Assembly: GCF_000719335.1 (NCBI RefSeq) | Contig: NZ_JOGB01000036.1 | Location: 1-64,000 of the forward strand | DNA length: 64,000 nucleotides | Source of the DNA: Streptomyces sp. NRRL S-87 | Lineage (GTDB): Bacteria > Actinomycetota > Actinomycetes > Streptomycetales > Streptomycetaceae | Direction of reading: 5' to 3' | Part shown: positions 51,275 through 60,373 of the stretch, in pieces | Position numbering within the stretch: position 1 is the stretch's first letter | Layout: each line of letters starts with the position of its first letter | Notes under the pieces: generated by a model | The model's database searches: none | What the model was told of the DNA's origin: nothing | Seen by the model: only the letters and a program-made list of their open reading frames with translations | Made by a program: the position numbers and the translations under genes

Positions 51275-52204
51275 ATGGACCTCAACCTACTGCGGGTCCT
51301 GGACGCCCTGCTCCACGAGAACAGCGTGACCCGCGCCGCGGCGCGCCTCGGCACCTCGCCCGCGGCGGTCAGCCGCACCCTGGCCCGGCTCCGGCGCGCG
51401 GTCGGCGATCCGCTGCTGGTCCGAGCCGGACAGGGGCTGGTCCCGACCCCGCGCGCCGTGGAACTCCGGGAGGAGGTGGGCGCGTTGCTGCGCAGCTGCG
51501 ACAACGTGCTGCGGCCCGGTGCCGGGTTCGACGCCGCACACCTGCGGCGCACCTTCACCGTGCAGGCCACGGACCTGCTCCTGGCGGGCGTGGCCGGAAG
51601 CCTGGTGGAGCGGATCCACGCGGAGGCCCCTCAGGTGGACGTCGTCTTCCTGCCGGAGGCGATGGAGGGCGGTCCCGGGCTGCGGCAGGGCTGGGTGGAC
51701 GTCGAACTGGGCGTCCTCGGACACCTGGACCCCGAGATCCGGACGCGGCAGCTCGCCCGGATGCCGCTGGTCGGCATCGCCCGCAGCGGGCATCCCCTCT
51801 TCGACGGGCGGATCGACGCCCGGCGGTTCGCCGCCGCCGACCACATCGGCATCTCCCGCCTCGGCAAGCGCCTGGGGCCCATCGACAGCGCCCTCGCCGA
51901 ACTCGGACTGCGCCGTCGAACCGCGGTCGTCGTGCCCAGCCACACGAGCGCGATGATGCTCGCCCGGGACACCGACCTCGTCGCGCTCAGCCTGGCCGAC
52001 TGGCTCCCCGGTACCATCTCGGCCATGGGCCTGCGGACGTTCCCGGTCCCCCTGGACCTGGAGCCCCTGGACCTCGGGATGGCCTGGCACCCGCGGAACG
52101 CGGCGGACCCGGGTCACCGCTGGTTCCGCGAACACCTCGCGTCCGCCGTCCTGGCGCCGGCCGGGCCGGGGCGGGGGCCGGCAGCCGCTCCTGCTCCCGG
52201 CTGA
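51275..52204 (+). CDS. LysR-family transcriptional regulator
   Basis: 309 residues. The N-terminal winged HTH (MDLNLLRVLDALL then SVTRAAARLGTSPAAVSRTLARLR) is followed by the periplasmic-binding-like effector domain. ATG 51275 has AGGAGG seven bases upstream and gives the standard LysR start. It probably controls the divergent beta-propeller gene and perhaps the aminotransferase beyond it. The effector is unknown. Confidence 0.92.
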   Translation: MDLNLLRVLDALLHENSVTRAAARLGTSPAAVSRTLARLRRAVGDPLLVRAGQGLVPTPRAVELREEVGALLRSCDNVLRPGAGFDAAHLRRTFTVQATDLLLAGVAGSLVERIHAEAPQVDVVFLPEAMEGGPGLRQGWVDVELGVLGHLDPEIRTRQLARMPLVGIARSGHPLFDGRIDARRFAAADHIGISRLGKRLGPIDSALAELGLRRRTAVVVPSHTSAMMLARDTDLVALSLADWLPGTISAMGLRTFPVPLDLEPLDLGMAWHPRNAADPGHRWFREHLASAVLAPAGPGRGPAAAPAPG

Positions 52205-52218
52205 ACCGCGCGGAGGGC

Positions 52219-52824
52219 TCAGGCGGTCAGGCCGGCCCGCCCGAGGGCCGCCCGGGAGAGGTCGTCGATGGCCTGCTCGTCGCCCCGCCGCCACGCGTCG
52301 GCGAGTCCCCCAGGCGGCACCGGGATCCCGGCCAGGTCCTTCACCGGCCCGGTCAGCGCCCGCAGCGCCAGCAGGTCGGCCCCGCCGGGGGCGTCGAGCA
52401 GGCTGCGGATCCGGGCGGTGCGACGGATCCAGCGCACGCGCGGGGGAAGCCAGAGCACCAGCACGAACGCCACGGAGAAGAAGATCAGGGCGAACGTGGT
52501 CAGGTCGGCGACCCGGCCGACCAGGTCCTGCAGTGACTGCCCGGCGGCCGAGAGCCCGTCGCTGGCCTCGGCGGCGGCCTGCAGCGGCTTCTTCAGGACG
52601 TCCCCGACGAACGGTACGTCCGAGGCGGCGTCCCCCGCGTCGCCGAGGCCGGAGGCGAGGCTTCCGCCCGCGTCCTCCACCTTCTTCCCCGGCTCCGCCA
52701 GCAGCATGATCGCGTCGTGCACGGCCAGCGCGAACCACACCGCGAGCGCCACCAGGACAACGGCCGTCACATCGGCCAGCACCTGCCGGCACAGGCGTGC
52801 TCGGGTCTGGGCGTAGAGGCGCAT
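52219..52824 (-). CDS. Membrane protein with two helices, function unknown
   Basis: 201 residues. Transmembrane helices lie at about 19-42 and 108-130, with an extracytoplasmic Gly/Ala/Asp-rich helical loop between (E-D-A-G-G-S-L-A-S-G-L-G). The C-terminal cytoplasmic part is helical and acidic at its end. No family recognised. It is convergent with the LysR gene, with only 14 bp between their ends. Confidence 0.7.
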   Translation of the reverse strand: MRLYAQTRARLCRQVLADVTAVVLVALAVWFALAVHDAIMLLAEPGKKVEDAGGSLASGLGDAGDAASDVPFVGDVLKKPLQAAAEASDGLSAAGQSLQDLVGRVADLTTFALIFFSVAFVLVLWLPPRVRWIRRTARIRSLLDAPGGADLLALRALTGPVKDLAGIPVPPGGLADAWRRGDEQAIDDLSRAALGRAGLTA

Positions 52825-52894
52825 CGGCGTGCTCCTGTTCCGGCGGCATCGACGGACGGGACGGGTCGGAACCCTACGGTGCGGTGAGGGTCGG

Positions 52895-53293
52895 TCAGAA
52901 GCCCCGGAAGCCCCGGAAGACGCCGCTCTCGTCGGCCGCGTCGGCGAACTCCTCGTAGTCCATGGCGGCCAGGGAGAGGTTGTTGTCGATCGACCAGAGC
53001 TCCGCGGCGACGACCCGCAGGCTACGGGGCGGTTCCGCGGCGACGTCGATCGTCAGGAGCGGCAGTTCGGCGGTGCTGAGGGCGGCGGTGTCGGCGACGG
53101 CCACCAGTCGGACCCCGGAGGCGTCGGGTGCCCGGTCGAGGACCTGCTCGGGCGTCAGGCCGCGGTAAGCGGGGTCGTCGACGGTCACGACGTCGGCGTG
53201 GACGCCGTCGGCCGTGGGCGTCTCGAGGGTATGGCACAGCGTCTCCCAGGCCTCCGGGTGGTCGAAATCGGTGCGGACCAGCAGTGTCGCCAC
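52895..53293 (-). CDS. DUF6924-family protein
   Basis: 132 residues: LLVRTDFDHPEAWE at the start, a central L-T-I-D-V segment, then E-L-W-S-I-D-N-N-L-S and F-x-D-A-A-D-E-S-G-V-F-R-G-F at the end, the hallmarks of DUF6924. Small, soluble, function unknown. GTG 53293 is used. It follows the BNR-repeat gene by 28 bp on the same strand, so the two are probably co-transcribed. Confidence 0.8.
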   Translation of the reverse strand: MATLLVRTDFDHPEAWETLCHTLETPTADGVHADVVTVDDPAYRGLTPEQVLDRAPDASGVRLVAVADTAALSTAELPLLTIDVAAEPPRSLRVVAAELWSIDNNLSLAAMDYEEFADAADESGVFRGFRGF

Positions 53294-53321
53294 GCGTGGA
53301 TCTCCAGGTCTGTCGGGCCGG

Positions 53322-54794
53322 TCACCGGGTGGGGAGAGCGGCGGTGTACACGTCCGTACGGTTCTGCGGTGCGCCGGAGTGGGTCTGGGTCAGCACGGCC
53401 CGGACGCCCCTGCCGTCCGCCGCCAGCCCCTGGTAGTCGCCGAGGAAGTAACCCCCGGCGAACGGCGCCTGCAGCCAGTCGAAGACCCGTGAGATCCGCC
53501 GTTCGGTACGGCGCCGCAGGTTTCCGTGCGGCAGCGTGGCCAGCTGGTAGGCGGTGGGCAGGGTGGTGGTGTCGCCCGGCTGGAGGAAGCGCAGGTCGTA
53601 GTAGGTGAGGGCGACCGTGCCACGTTCGTCGACCGCGATGGACGGGGAGAAGGCCGGCACGCCTTCGGGGCTGATCAGCTCGGGGGAGCCCCAGGTGCGT
53701 CCGCCGTCGGTGGAGCGCACCAGCTGGACGGCGTCGAAGCTGCCGGCGGAGAAGTCCGAGCCCTCGTACGCCATGTACAGCGTGCCCGTCCTCGGGTCGA
53801 CGGCCGGGCTGGGCAGGGTGGACGCGGCGCGCAGCAGCTTGGTGGGGTCGTTCGGGTCGACCTCCGGCACCGAGGTGTCCCGGGCCACGGTGACCGGGGT
53901 GCTCCAGGTCTCGCCGGCGTCGGTGGAGGTGACGACCGCGTAGTGGGCTTCGACGACGGCGGTCAGGTCGTCGGCGTACGTGATCTGGTCGAAGAAGTCG
54001 TACAGGGTGCCGGTGCGCCGGTCCACGACGATCAGGTGGCCGATGGTCTGGGTGTTGGGCACGGTGCTGGTGTCGACGAACTCCCGGGCCCCGCTCCAGG
54101 TGCGGCCGCCGTCGCGGGTGAGGGAGATGTAGCCGGGGCCGTCGAGGGAGCCGGGGCCGGGCGGGGCGCTGTCGAGGCGGTTCCAGACCTGGTAGGCGGT
54201 GCCCTTCCGGACCGGGTCGGCGGTGAGCGAGGGCTTGTCGTTGAAGAACGGCTGCTCGTCGACGTGCGTGGTGGTGAGGTGCTGCCAGGTGCGGCCGCCG
54301 TCGCGGGACGTGGCGGCGAGGAGGCCGCTGCGCGTGCTCTTCACGAAGTCGACACCCTCCCCGCCGGCGTAGACGGTGCCGTCGGGTCCGGTGCTCACCC
54401 AGGGGTCGGTGGCCCGTTCGAAGTCCGCGCCGCCCGGGGCGCACAGGCTGAACGGCAGCGTGCTTCGACGGAAGGTGCGGCCGTCCGTGGTCCAGGAGGC
54501 CACCAGGCCGCGGGCGCCGCCGTCGTTCCAGCGGTCCTGCTGGAACGCGGTGACGACGCGCTCGGGGTCGCGCGGGTCGACGGAGACGTACGGCTCGACC
54601 TCGGTGCCCGGGTAGACGACGCTGTCGGGGGACCTCGCGCCGATGGTGCAGTGCGCGTACGGATCGCCGTGGGAGACCTTGGTCAGCGCTGCGCCGTCGG
54701 GGCTCCGGTCCGCCGCGGCAGGGGTCGCGCCGGTGAGCGTGCAGAGCAGGAACGCGGCGGTGACGGCGGCGGTCGAGGGCAGGAAGGCGCGCAT
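53322..54794 (-). CDS. Secreted BNR/sialidase-fold protein
   Basis: 490 residues. A signal peptide ends at ATPAAA. The mature chain has at least four Asp-box motifs (S-R-D-G-G-R-T-W, T-R-D-G-G-R-T-W, S-T-D-A-G-E-T-W, S-T-D-G-G-R-T-W) of the six-bladed sialidase-type propeller. I could not identify the catalytic Arg triad with confidence, so it may be an exo-alpha-sialidase or a binding propeller. ATG 54794 has GGAGGAG upstream. Confidence 0.82.
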   Translation of the reverse strand: MRAFLPSTAAVTAAFLLCTLTGATPAAADRSPDGAALTKVSHGDPYAHCTIGARSPDSVVYPGTEVEPYVSVDPRDPERVVTAFQQDRWNDGGARGLVASWTTDGRTFRRSTLPFSLCAPGGADFERATDPWVSTGPDGTVYAGGEGVDFVKSTRSGLLAATSRDGGRTWQHLTTTHVDEQPFFNDKPSLTADPVRKGTAYQVWNRLDSAPPGPGSLDGPGYISLTRDGGRTWSGAREFVDTSTVPNTQTIGHLIVVDRRTGTLYDFFDQITYADDLTAVVEAHYAVVTSTDAGETWSTPVTVARDTSVPEVDPNDPTKLLRAASTLPSPAVDPRTGTLYMAYEGSDFSAGSFDAVQLVRSTDGGRTWGSPELISPEGVPAFSPSIAVDERGTVALTYYDLRFLQPGDTTTLPTAYQLATLPHGNLRRRTERRISRVFDWLQAPFAGGYFLGDYQGLAADGRGVRAVLTQTHSGAPQNRTDVYTAALPTR

Positions 54795-55145
54795 GCGGGA
54801 TCTCCTCCGAGCCTCGGGGGCCGGGGTGGGGGACCGCCGCCATCGGGACGGCGTGGGGCGCGGAGGCGTACCGGAACGCGGGGGTCGGACGACTCCGCTT
54901 GATCCTCTTCGGCGTCGTGGCCCCTGCCCTTGATGGGCCGGACGGCGGAGTCCTCGCCGGTTCCGTCGGGCGGGCGGGGTCCCCGCGGTCCCGTCGGGCG
55001 GGCGGGGTGCCCGGCGTGCCGGCCGGCGCAACAGGCCGGGCTTTCCGTGTCAAGTCCCGCGGTTCCGTGGCGTGACGCGGCGTTCGCGCACGTGATCTCT
55101 TTGAGGAGAACCCCGGGCAGCCCTTACCACGAATGGAGAAGTGCC
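54795..55145. other. Intergenic region between divergent secreted-protein genes
   Basis: 351 bp with no convincing gene. It contains a direct repeat of CCGTCGGGCGGGCGGGGT (copies near 54963 and 54992) and must carry the promoters of the BNR-protein gene (minus) and the small secreted protein (plus). No clear -10/-35 pair was found. Confidence 0.4.
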
Positions 55146-55424
55146 ATGTCCAAGCCCTTCCGGATGCGTCGCACCGTCCTCGCCGTGTCGTCTTTGGTGC
55201 TGTTGGGCGCCGGTGTCTCGCTGCCGGCGACCGCCCTGGGGGCGACCGCGGACGACCCGCAGCAGATCGTCAGACTCGACCCGGGGGAGATCGCCGAATT
55301 CGTCGCCGATGAGGGCACCACGACCGTCACGTGCGGTGATGTCAGCGGCACGGACAGCGCGGCGGTCAAGAAGGAGGTCAAGCAACGGCTCCTGGAGAAG
55401 CTGCGGGAGAAGCTGGCCGACTGA
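55146..55424 (+). CDS. Small secreted protein
   Basis: 92 residues: a signal peptide (MSKPFRMRRTVLA to ATALGA) and a mature part of about 60 residues with one Cys, an acidic beta-like half (G-E-I-A-E-F-V-A-D-E-G) and a basic amphipathic C-terminal helix (V-K-K-E-V-K-Q-R-L-L-E-K-L). ATG 55146 has GGAGAAG upstream. No family recognised; it resembles short exported peptides of unknown role in Streptomyces. Confidence 0.65.
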   Translation: MSKPFRMRRTVLAVSSLVLLGAGVSLPATALGATADDPQQIVRLDPGEIAEFVADEGTTTVTCGDVSGTDSAAVKKEVKQRLLEKLREKLAD

Positions 55425-55485
55425 GGCCCCGGCCGGAGCGGGGCATGCGCCGCCGGACGGCGCCCTCGCGGTGCGCGGCACCCCT

Positions 55486-56157
55486 TCAGACCGCGCCGGC
55501 CCCCGGGGACCGGTCCGGGCCGCCGATCGGCAGGCGCACCACGGCCGTGGTGCCCGGGCTGCGCAGGGTACCGGCGGCGGACGCGCCGAGCAGGGCGGCG
55601 TCGTGGTGGGCGAGGACGAGGGTCCGGCCCCCGGTGTCGAGCTCCGCCCGGCCCGCCAGGACGACGACGAGCAGGATCTCCTGCGACCCGGTGGAGAGGG
55701 ACGAGGTGCCGCGGACGACCGCCGTGTCGGCGGGCGCGCCGCCCCGGCGGTGCATCACGTTGAAGTTCACGACCGGACCGTCCAGGAGGCGGCAGTCCGT
55801 GGGGACGTCACCCGGGAAGTCCCGCGGCGCGTAGCGCTCCGCCAGCCGGTGGCGGACGCCGCCCACCGTGAGCTCGATGCCGTTCCCCTCGACGACGGTG
55901 AGCGTACGGTCCACGGCGGGGAAGACCGAGTACGGTCCGTCGGCGGCCACGTCGGCGAGGCTGACCCGCCAGACGAAGTCGTCCATGCCCGCCCCCTCGG
56001 GCCACGCCGCGATCTCCCGGGTCACGCCGCCGCCGTTCTTCCAGGGGACGGCGCTCCGGTCGACGGCCCGTAGAACCCTGACCGGCCACCCCGCGGGGGC
56101 GCCCTCCTCGGACGTCACGTCGTACTCCTCCGGTGCCGCGCTCTCCCGTTCCGCCAT
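55486..56157 (-). CDS. hutD: HutD-family cupin protein
   Basis: 223 residues. The signature V-P-W-K-N-G-G-G-V-T-R-E-I-A near residue 35 is diagnostic of HutD, a bicupin tied to histidine utilisation, thought to bind formylglutamate and modulate the pathway. No other hut gene is in the window. The C-terminal tail ending G-P-D-R-S-P-G-A-G-A-V is variable. ATG 56157 is preferred over ATG 56193, which would add an unlikely 12-residue lead. Confidence 0.85.
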   Translation of the reverse strand: MAERESAAPEEYDVTSEEGAPAGWPVRVLRAVDRSAVPWKNGGGVTREIAAWPEGAGMDDFVWRVSLADVAADGPYSVFPAVDRTLTVVEGNGIELTVGGVRHRLAERYAPRDFPGDVPTDCRLLDGPVVNFNVMHRRGGAPADTAVVRGTSSLSTGSQEILLVVVLAGRAELDTGGRTLVLAHHDAALLGASAAGTLRSPGTTAVVRLPIGGPDRSPGAGAV

Positions 56158-56316
56158 GACCGCATCCTGCCCGAACCCGTGCGCACGGCGCACACGGCGC
56201 AGCGTGCGCCGACGCCGCCCGGCGGTGCGAGTGGTGGGGGCCGGTCACCGTCGCAGCACCGCGCACCGCGCACCGGGCTCCGCGCAGCACCGCGCGGCTG
56301 ACGACCGACGTACCCG

Positions 56317-56362
56317 TCAGCCGTCAGCCGTCAGGCTTCAGCCATCAGGCTTCAGCCATCAG
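56317..56362. repeat. Short tandem repeats at the 3' end of the reductase gene
   Basis: A 7-bp CAGCCGT-type run is followed by two perfect copies of the 14-mer GCTTCAGCCATCAG (56335-56348, 56349-56362). The second copy covers the stop codon of the gene at 56359-57003. The repeat supplies extra in-frame stops on the minus strand. Confidence 0.7.
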
Positions 56363-57003
56363 GCGTCGCCTCCGAGACCGCGGTCGGGTGCGCTCATGTC
56401 CCCCGTGGCGGGCGTGCCGTCTGCGAGCCCGTAGCGCAGGTACACGGTGCCCTTCGGGCTGGCCACCGGGGGTGCGAGGAGCGTGACGTTGGTGGGCACT
56501 GCGCCGTCGTCGAACACCTTCTTGCCGACGCCGAGCACGATCGGGTGCAGCCAGAGGTCGAGACGGTCGAAGAGCTTCTCGCGCAGGAGGGTCTGCACGA
56601 GGTTCAGGCTCCCGACGACCTTGACGTGCTCGTGCCGGTCACGGATCTCCCGCACCGCGCCGGCCAGGTCCGGTCCGAGCTGCGTGGACCCGGCCCACGA
56701 CAGGTCGGGCTCGCCGCGCGAGGCGACGTACTTCGGGACGCTGTTGAAGAGCGTGGCGATCTCGTTGTCCTCGCCGCCCTCCTGGTGGGGCCAGTAGGCG
56801 GCGAAGATGTCGTACGTCCGCCGGCCGAGCAGGAGGGCGTCCGTGCCCTCGTACGCGGCGCCGACCTGCGCCCCGGCGACCTCGTCCAGCAGCGGCGCCT
56901 GCCAGCCGCCGAACGGGAACCCCACCGGGTCCTCGTCCGGGCCGCCGGGCGCCTGCCCGACGAGGTCGAGGGTCGCGAACATCTCGATGTGGATGAGCCC
57001 CAT
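56359..57003 (-). CDS. Dihydrofolate reductase-like (RibD C-terminal domain) protein
   Basis: 214 residues. The start I-E-M-F-A-T-L-D-L-V-G, A-L-L-L-G-R-R-T-Y-D-I-F and the later V-V-G-S-L-N-L-V-Q-T-L-L match the RibD_C/DHFR-like family that uses NADPH. True DHFR or riboflavin roles are not implied; most members are uncharacterised. Complete, ATG 57003, monocistronic, divergent from ppnP. Confidence 0.85.
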   Translation of the reverse strand: MGLIHIEMFATLDLVGQAPGGPDEDPVGFPFGGWQAPLLDEVAGAQVGAAYEGTDALLLGRRTYDIFAAYWPHQEGGEDNEIATLFNSVPKYVASRGEPDLSWAGSTQLGPDLAGAVREIRDRHEHVKVVGSLNLVQTLLREKLFDRLDLWLHPIVLGVGKKVFDDGAVPTNVTLLAPPVASPKGTVYLRYGLADGTPATGDMSAPDRGLGGDA

Positions 57004-57174
57004 GGCGTACTCCCGATGAGTCGGTTCTCTCCGTCAAAGAGATAGACCTCCGGGAGGCCGCGGACTCATCGCCGCGCCGGAACCGGAACGGTCGTCTCCG
57101 GTAGCCTTGCGCCCCGCCGGAGGCGCACGCGACGCGCCGGCCGCCCATCTCCGCTCACGCCCGGGAGGACCCTC

Positions 57175-57456
57175 GTGTTCGAGGTCAACGAGTACTTCGA
57201 CGGTTCGGTCAAGTCGATCGCCTTCACCCAGGAGGAGGGGCCGGCGACCATCGGCGTCATGGCTCCCGGGGAGTACGAGTTCGGGACGTCCGCCCCCGAG
57301 ACCATGCGCGTGGTCAGCGGCGCCCTGACCGTGCAGCTCCCCGGCACCGACGCCTGGGAGACGTTCGCCGCCGGCGGCCACTTCGACGTCCCGGGCAACA
57401 GCACGTTCCGGCTCACGGTGGCGGTCGAGACCGCCTACCTCTGCGAGTACCGCTGA
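57175..57456 (+). CDS. ppnP: Pyrimidine/purine nucleoside phosphorylase PpnP
   Basis: 93-residue single-domain cupin (DUF1255). It has N-E-Y-F-D-G-x-V-K-S-I, G-V-M-x-P-G-E-Y-E-F, and F-x-V-P-G-N-S-T-F at family positions. PpnP phosphorolyses several nucleosides. GTG 57175 follows GGGAGGA. The length matches the E. coli enzyme (94 residues). Confidence 0.92.
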   Translation: MFEVNEYFDGSVKSIAFTQEEGPATIGVMAPGEYEFGTSAPETMRVVSGALTVQLPGTDAWETFAAGGHFDVPGNSTFRLTVAVETAYLCEYR

Positions 57457-57708
57457 TCCGGCCCGAGGTGGCGAAGCACCCCCACCCGCCCCTGTCGTGC
57501 CCGTTCCCGTACACGGCTCGCCTCCCGGGTCGGCGGAGGTGGGCGGGCTCCCGGGCATGGGCCGGTCGGGCCCCTGTCGGGGCCGCACGACCCACGCGGA
57601 CGCCGGTCGCGCCGCCCAGACTGGAGGCGGACCCGACCAGGAGGCCGCCATGAGCACCCCGTCCCCCGGCAGCCTGCTGTGACCCGTAGTACCGCGAAGG
57701 AGCCGGTC

Positions 57709-58353
57709 ATGTCCGCAGCGCCCTACACCGTCAGCGACGTCATGACGCACACCGCGGTCGCCATCGGCCGGGAGGCGTCGTACAAGGAGATCGTCGAGAT
57801 CATGCACGAGTGGAAGGTCAGCGCGGTGCCCGTCCTGGAGGGCGAGGGCCGCGTCGTCGGCGTGGTCTCGGAGGCGGACCTGCTGCCGAAGGAGGAGTTC
57901 CGGCGGGAGGAGCCCGTCCTGCCCGACCAGGTGGAGGAGGCCTCGAAGGCGGACGCGGTGCTGGCCGCGGACCTCATGTCGAGCCCTGCGGTCACCGTGC
58001 GTCCGGCGGCCACCCTCGCGGAGGCGGCCAGGATCATGGCCCGCAAGCACGTCAAGCGGCTGCCCGTGGTGGACGAGGTCGGCATGCTCGAGGGCGTGGT
58101 CAGCCGCAGCGACCTGCTGAAGGTGTTCCTGCGGCCCGACGAGGAGCTCGCGGAGGAGGTGCGCGGCCTGGTGCTGGACGAGCTCGTTCCCGGCGGGGCC
58201 CTGGAGGTGGCCGTGCGGGACGGCGTGGTCACCCTGCGCGGCCCCCTGCCGGGGCGCGCGCTGGTGCCCCTGCTGGCGCGGGCGGTCGGCGCCGTCGAGG
58301 GCGTCGTGGACGTACGGATGGAGCTGGACGGGGCCGCCACGGCCGCCGCGTGA
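57709..58353 (+). CDS. CBS-CBS-BON domain protein
   Basis: 214 residues: two CBS motifs (from [12 protein letters not shown] and [12 protein letters not shown]) and a C-terminal BON domain ([10 protein letters not shown]). CBS pairs usually sense adenine nucleotides. Such proteins resemble the mycobacterial DosR-regulon protein Hrp1 with an added BON domain. ATG 57709 is chosen because AAGGAG lies seven bases upstream; an upstream in-frame GTG at 57679 lacks one. A very similar protein is encoded at 59601-60353. Confidence 0.9.
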   Translation: MSAAPYTVSDVMTHTAVAIGREASYKEIVEIMHEWKVSAVPVLEGEGRVVGVVSEADLLPKEEFRREEPVLPDQVEEASKADAVLAADLMSSPAVTVRPAATLAEAARIMARKHVKRLPVVDEVGMLEGVVSRSDLLKVFLRPDEELAEEVRGLVLDELVPGGALEVAVRDGVVTLRGPLPGRALVPLLARAVGAVEGVVDVRMELDGAATAAA

Positions 58354-58576
58354 GACCGGACGGGCCCGGACGGACCTCGCGCCGCCCGCGCCGTCGCCAC
58401 CGCCACGGCCCCGGCCACCGCCACGGCCACGGCCACCGCCGGCGGGTCCCCGGGCCCGCTGCCGACGAACGGCCGCCGCCGTCGGGTGCGTGGGGCCGGC
58501 TGCTGGGACAATCCCGGTAGGAGTGGGCGTACGGCGCGTCGGGGCGCGTACGTCACGAACCGGGTCGGGGGTGACC

Positions 58577-59299
58577 ATGTCCGACGCAGCGCAGGCCTCG
58601 GCCGAGGCGCCGACCAGGGTGTTCCTCCTCGACGACCACGAGGTGGTCCGCCGCGGCCTGCGCGACCTCCTGGAGGGCCAACCGGACATCGTCGTCGTGG
58701 GCGAGGCCGCGACCGCCGCGCAGGCCCTGGCCCGCGGCCCGGCGCTGCGGCCCGACGTGGCCGTGCTGGACGTACGACTGCCCGACGGCGACGGCATCAC
58801 CGTCTGCCGCGAGCTGCGCTCGCGCATGCCGGACCTCGCCTGCCTCATGCTGACGTCCTTCGACGACGAGGACGCCCTGCTGGACGCCATCATGGCCGGG
58901 GCCGCCGGGTACGTCCTCAAGCAGATCAAGGGCTCCGACCTGGTCGCCGCCGTACGGACGGTCGCCACCGGCCAGTCCATGCTCGACCCCGCCACCACCG
59001 CGCGCCTGATGCGCTCGCTGCGCGACCCGGAGGCGTCGAAGCCGCCCGAGGACGCCCGCCTGGCCGGGCTCTCGGAACGGGAGCGGTCGGTCCTGGAGCT
59101 GATCGGCGCCGGCCTCACCAACCAGCAGATCGCCAAGAAGCTCTACCTGTCCGAGAAGACCGTCAAGAACCACATCTCGAGGCTGCTGGGCAAGCTGGGT
59201 GTGGAGCGGCGCGTCCAGGCGGCGGTCATCGCGGCACAGGTCCACGAACACGAGCAGAACGCCCGGAACGGCAAGGACGGCGGTGGTCCGCACGTCTAG
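58577..59299 (+). CDS. DevR/DosR-like response regulator
   Basis: 240 residues: receiver with phospho-acceptor Asp65 ([11 protein letters not shown]), Thr and Lys in MLTSFDDE and YVLKQIKG, then a LuxR HTH ([12 protein letters not shown] to [16 protein letters not shown]). The sequence around the receiver end and linker is DosR-like. No kinase gene is adjacent. ATG 58577 has GGGGGTGA upstream. Its neighbours (CBS proteins and an Acg-like nitroreductase) resemble DosR-regulon members, which supports the assignment. Confidence 0.88.
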   Translation: MSDAAQASAEAPTRVFLLDDHEVVRRGLRDLLEGQPDIVVVGEAATAAQALARGPALRPDVAVLDVRLPDGDGITVCRELRSRMPDLACLMLTSFDDEDALLDAIMAGAAGYVLKQIKGSDLVAAVRTVATGQSMLDPATTARLMRSLRDPEASKPPEDARLAGLSERERSVLELIGAGLTNQQIAKKLYLSEKTVKNHISRLLGKLGVERRVQAAVIAAQVHEHEQNARNGKDGGGPHV

Positions 59300-59319
59300 G
59301 TTGCGCCCGCGGCCGTCCC

Positions 59320-59409
59320 GGGACCGACGGGGCCCATGGGATCGACGGGGCGCCTGGGACCGACGGGGCCCATGGGATCGACAGGGCCCCTGGGACCGAC
59401 GGGGCCCGT
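59320..59409. repeat. Five tandem copies of an 18-bp unit upstream of a CBS gene
   Basis: The consensus GGGACCGACGGGGCCCAT alternates with GGGATCGACGGGGCGCCT-type variants, five units head to tail. The 301-bp gap 59300-59600 otherwise shows nothing gene-like. GGGAC and GGCCC halves recall the core of DosR boxes, but their spacing is larger than in the mycobacterial consensus. They may be regulator sites or simple slippage. Confidence 0.8.
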
Positions 59410-59600
59410 GGGGTCGTCGCGGGCGAGGCGGCCGACCGACCGCGCCCGCCCGGGGGTGGGGACGGGTGGCGCCGTCCGGTGGCCCGTCCGGGCCCGCGGA
59501 GGGACCGTTCGGCCCCTCCCCCGCCCCACGGCCGTGGTGGACGGTGGACACCTGACCCGCGCGCCCCGGGAGACGGGCGCGCCACGGCGGGAGGTGCCCC

Positions 59601-60353
59601 ATGCAGCACGTCAAGGTTGCGGACCTGATGACCGACGACGTCGTCTCCGTCGCCCCGGAAACCCCCGTCAAGGACGTGGCGAAGGTCTTGGCCCAGCACG
59701 ACATCACGGGCGTCCCGGTGCTCGACGAGGAGGACCGGGTCCTGGGCATCGTGTCGCAGACCGACCTGCTGGCGCGGGTGGGGGCGGCGGGGGCGGAGGG
59801 GGCCGTCCCCACCGGTTCGCGGCAGTGGCCCGACGGTTCCGGACCGCGGTGGCCCGCCGGCACCGGGCCGGAGGACCCCGCCGCCGGTCAGGGCTCGGCC
59901 GTACCGTCGCCCGTCACCGCGCGCGAGCTCATGTCCGCCCCGGCCGTCACGGTGCACGCCGACGAGCCGGCGGCCGACGCGGCGCGGCTGATGACGCGCC
60001 GCGGAGTGGAGCGGCTGCCCGTCGTGGACGTGGAGGACCGCCTGGTCGGCATCGTCACCCGCCGCGACCTGCTGCGCCTGTTCCTGCGGCCGGACGCGGA
60101 GATCCGGCACCGGGTCGAGGACGACGTCCTCTCGGGCGTCCTGGGCGCCCCCGCGGACGCGGTCGAGGTGCACGTGGTCGACGGCATCGTCACGCTCACC
60201 GGCCGACTGGACCGCACGAGCCAGCTCCCCGTCCTGCGGCACCTGGTCGAACAGGTCGACGGCGTCGTCGCCGTGGCCTCCCGCGTCACCGCCCGGACCG
60301 ACGACGCCCCCGCCGCTCCCACCGTCCCCACGCGCCACGCGATGCCGTGGTGA
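59601..60353 (+). CDS. CBS-CBS-BON domain protein, second copy
   Basis: 250 residues with CBS units starting V-A-D-L-M-T-D-D-V-V and A-R-E-L-M-S-A-P-A-V, and a BON domain near the C-terminus (V-V-D-G-I-V-T-L-T-G-R-L). A Gly/Pro-rich insert of about 40 residues separates the CBS units. It is close in design to the 57709-58353 product, pointing to a duplication. ATG 59601 has GGGAGG upstream. It is immediately followed by the nitroreductase gene, probably as one operon. Confidence 0.9.
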   Translation: MQHVKVADLMTDDVVSVAPETPVKDVAKVLAQHDITGVPVLDEEDRVLGIVSQTDLLARVGAAGAEGAVPTGSRQWPDGSGPRWPAGTGPEDPAAGQGSAVPSPVTARELMSAPAVTVHADEPAADAARLMTRRGVERLPVVDVEDRLVGIVTRRDLLRLFLRPDAEIRHRVEDDVLSGVLGAPADAVEVHVVDGIVTLTGRLDRTSQLPVLRHLVEQVDGVVAVASRVTARTDDAPAAPTVPTRHAMPW

Positions 60354-60373
60354 GCCCAGACAGGACCACTGCC

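Noticed and set aside
57650..57682. Ten-codon frame beginning MSTPSPGS
   Set aside because: Too short, no homology signal and a weak ribosome-binding site. It may be a chance frame before the CBS gene.
59296..59529. Minus-strand frame with collagen-like G-P-V-x-P repeats
   Set aside because: It is only the translation of the 18-bp tandem DNA repeat, without a ribosome-binding site or flanking protein-like sequence.
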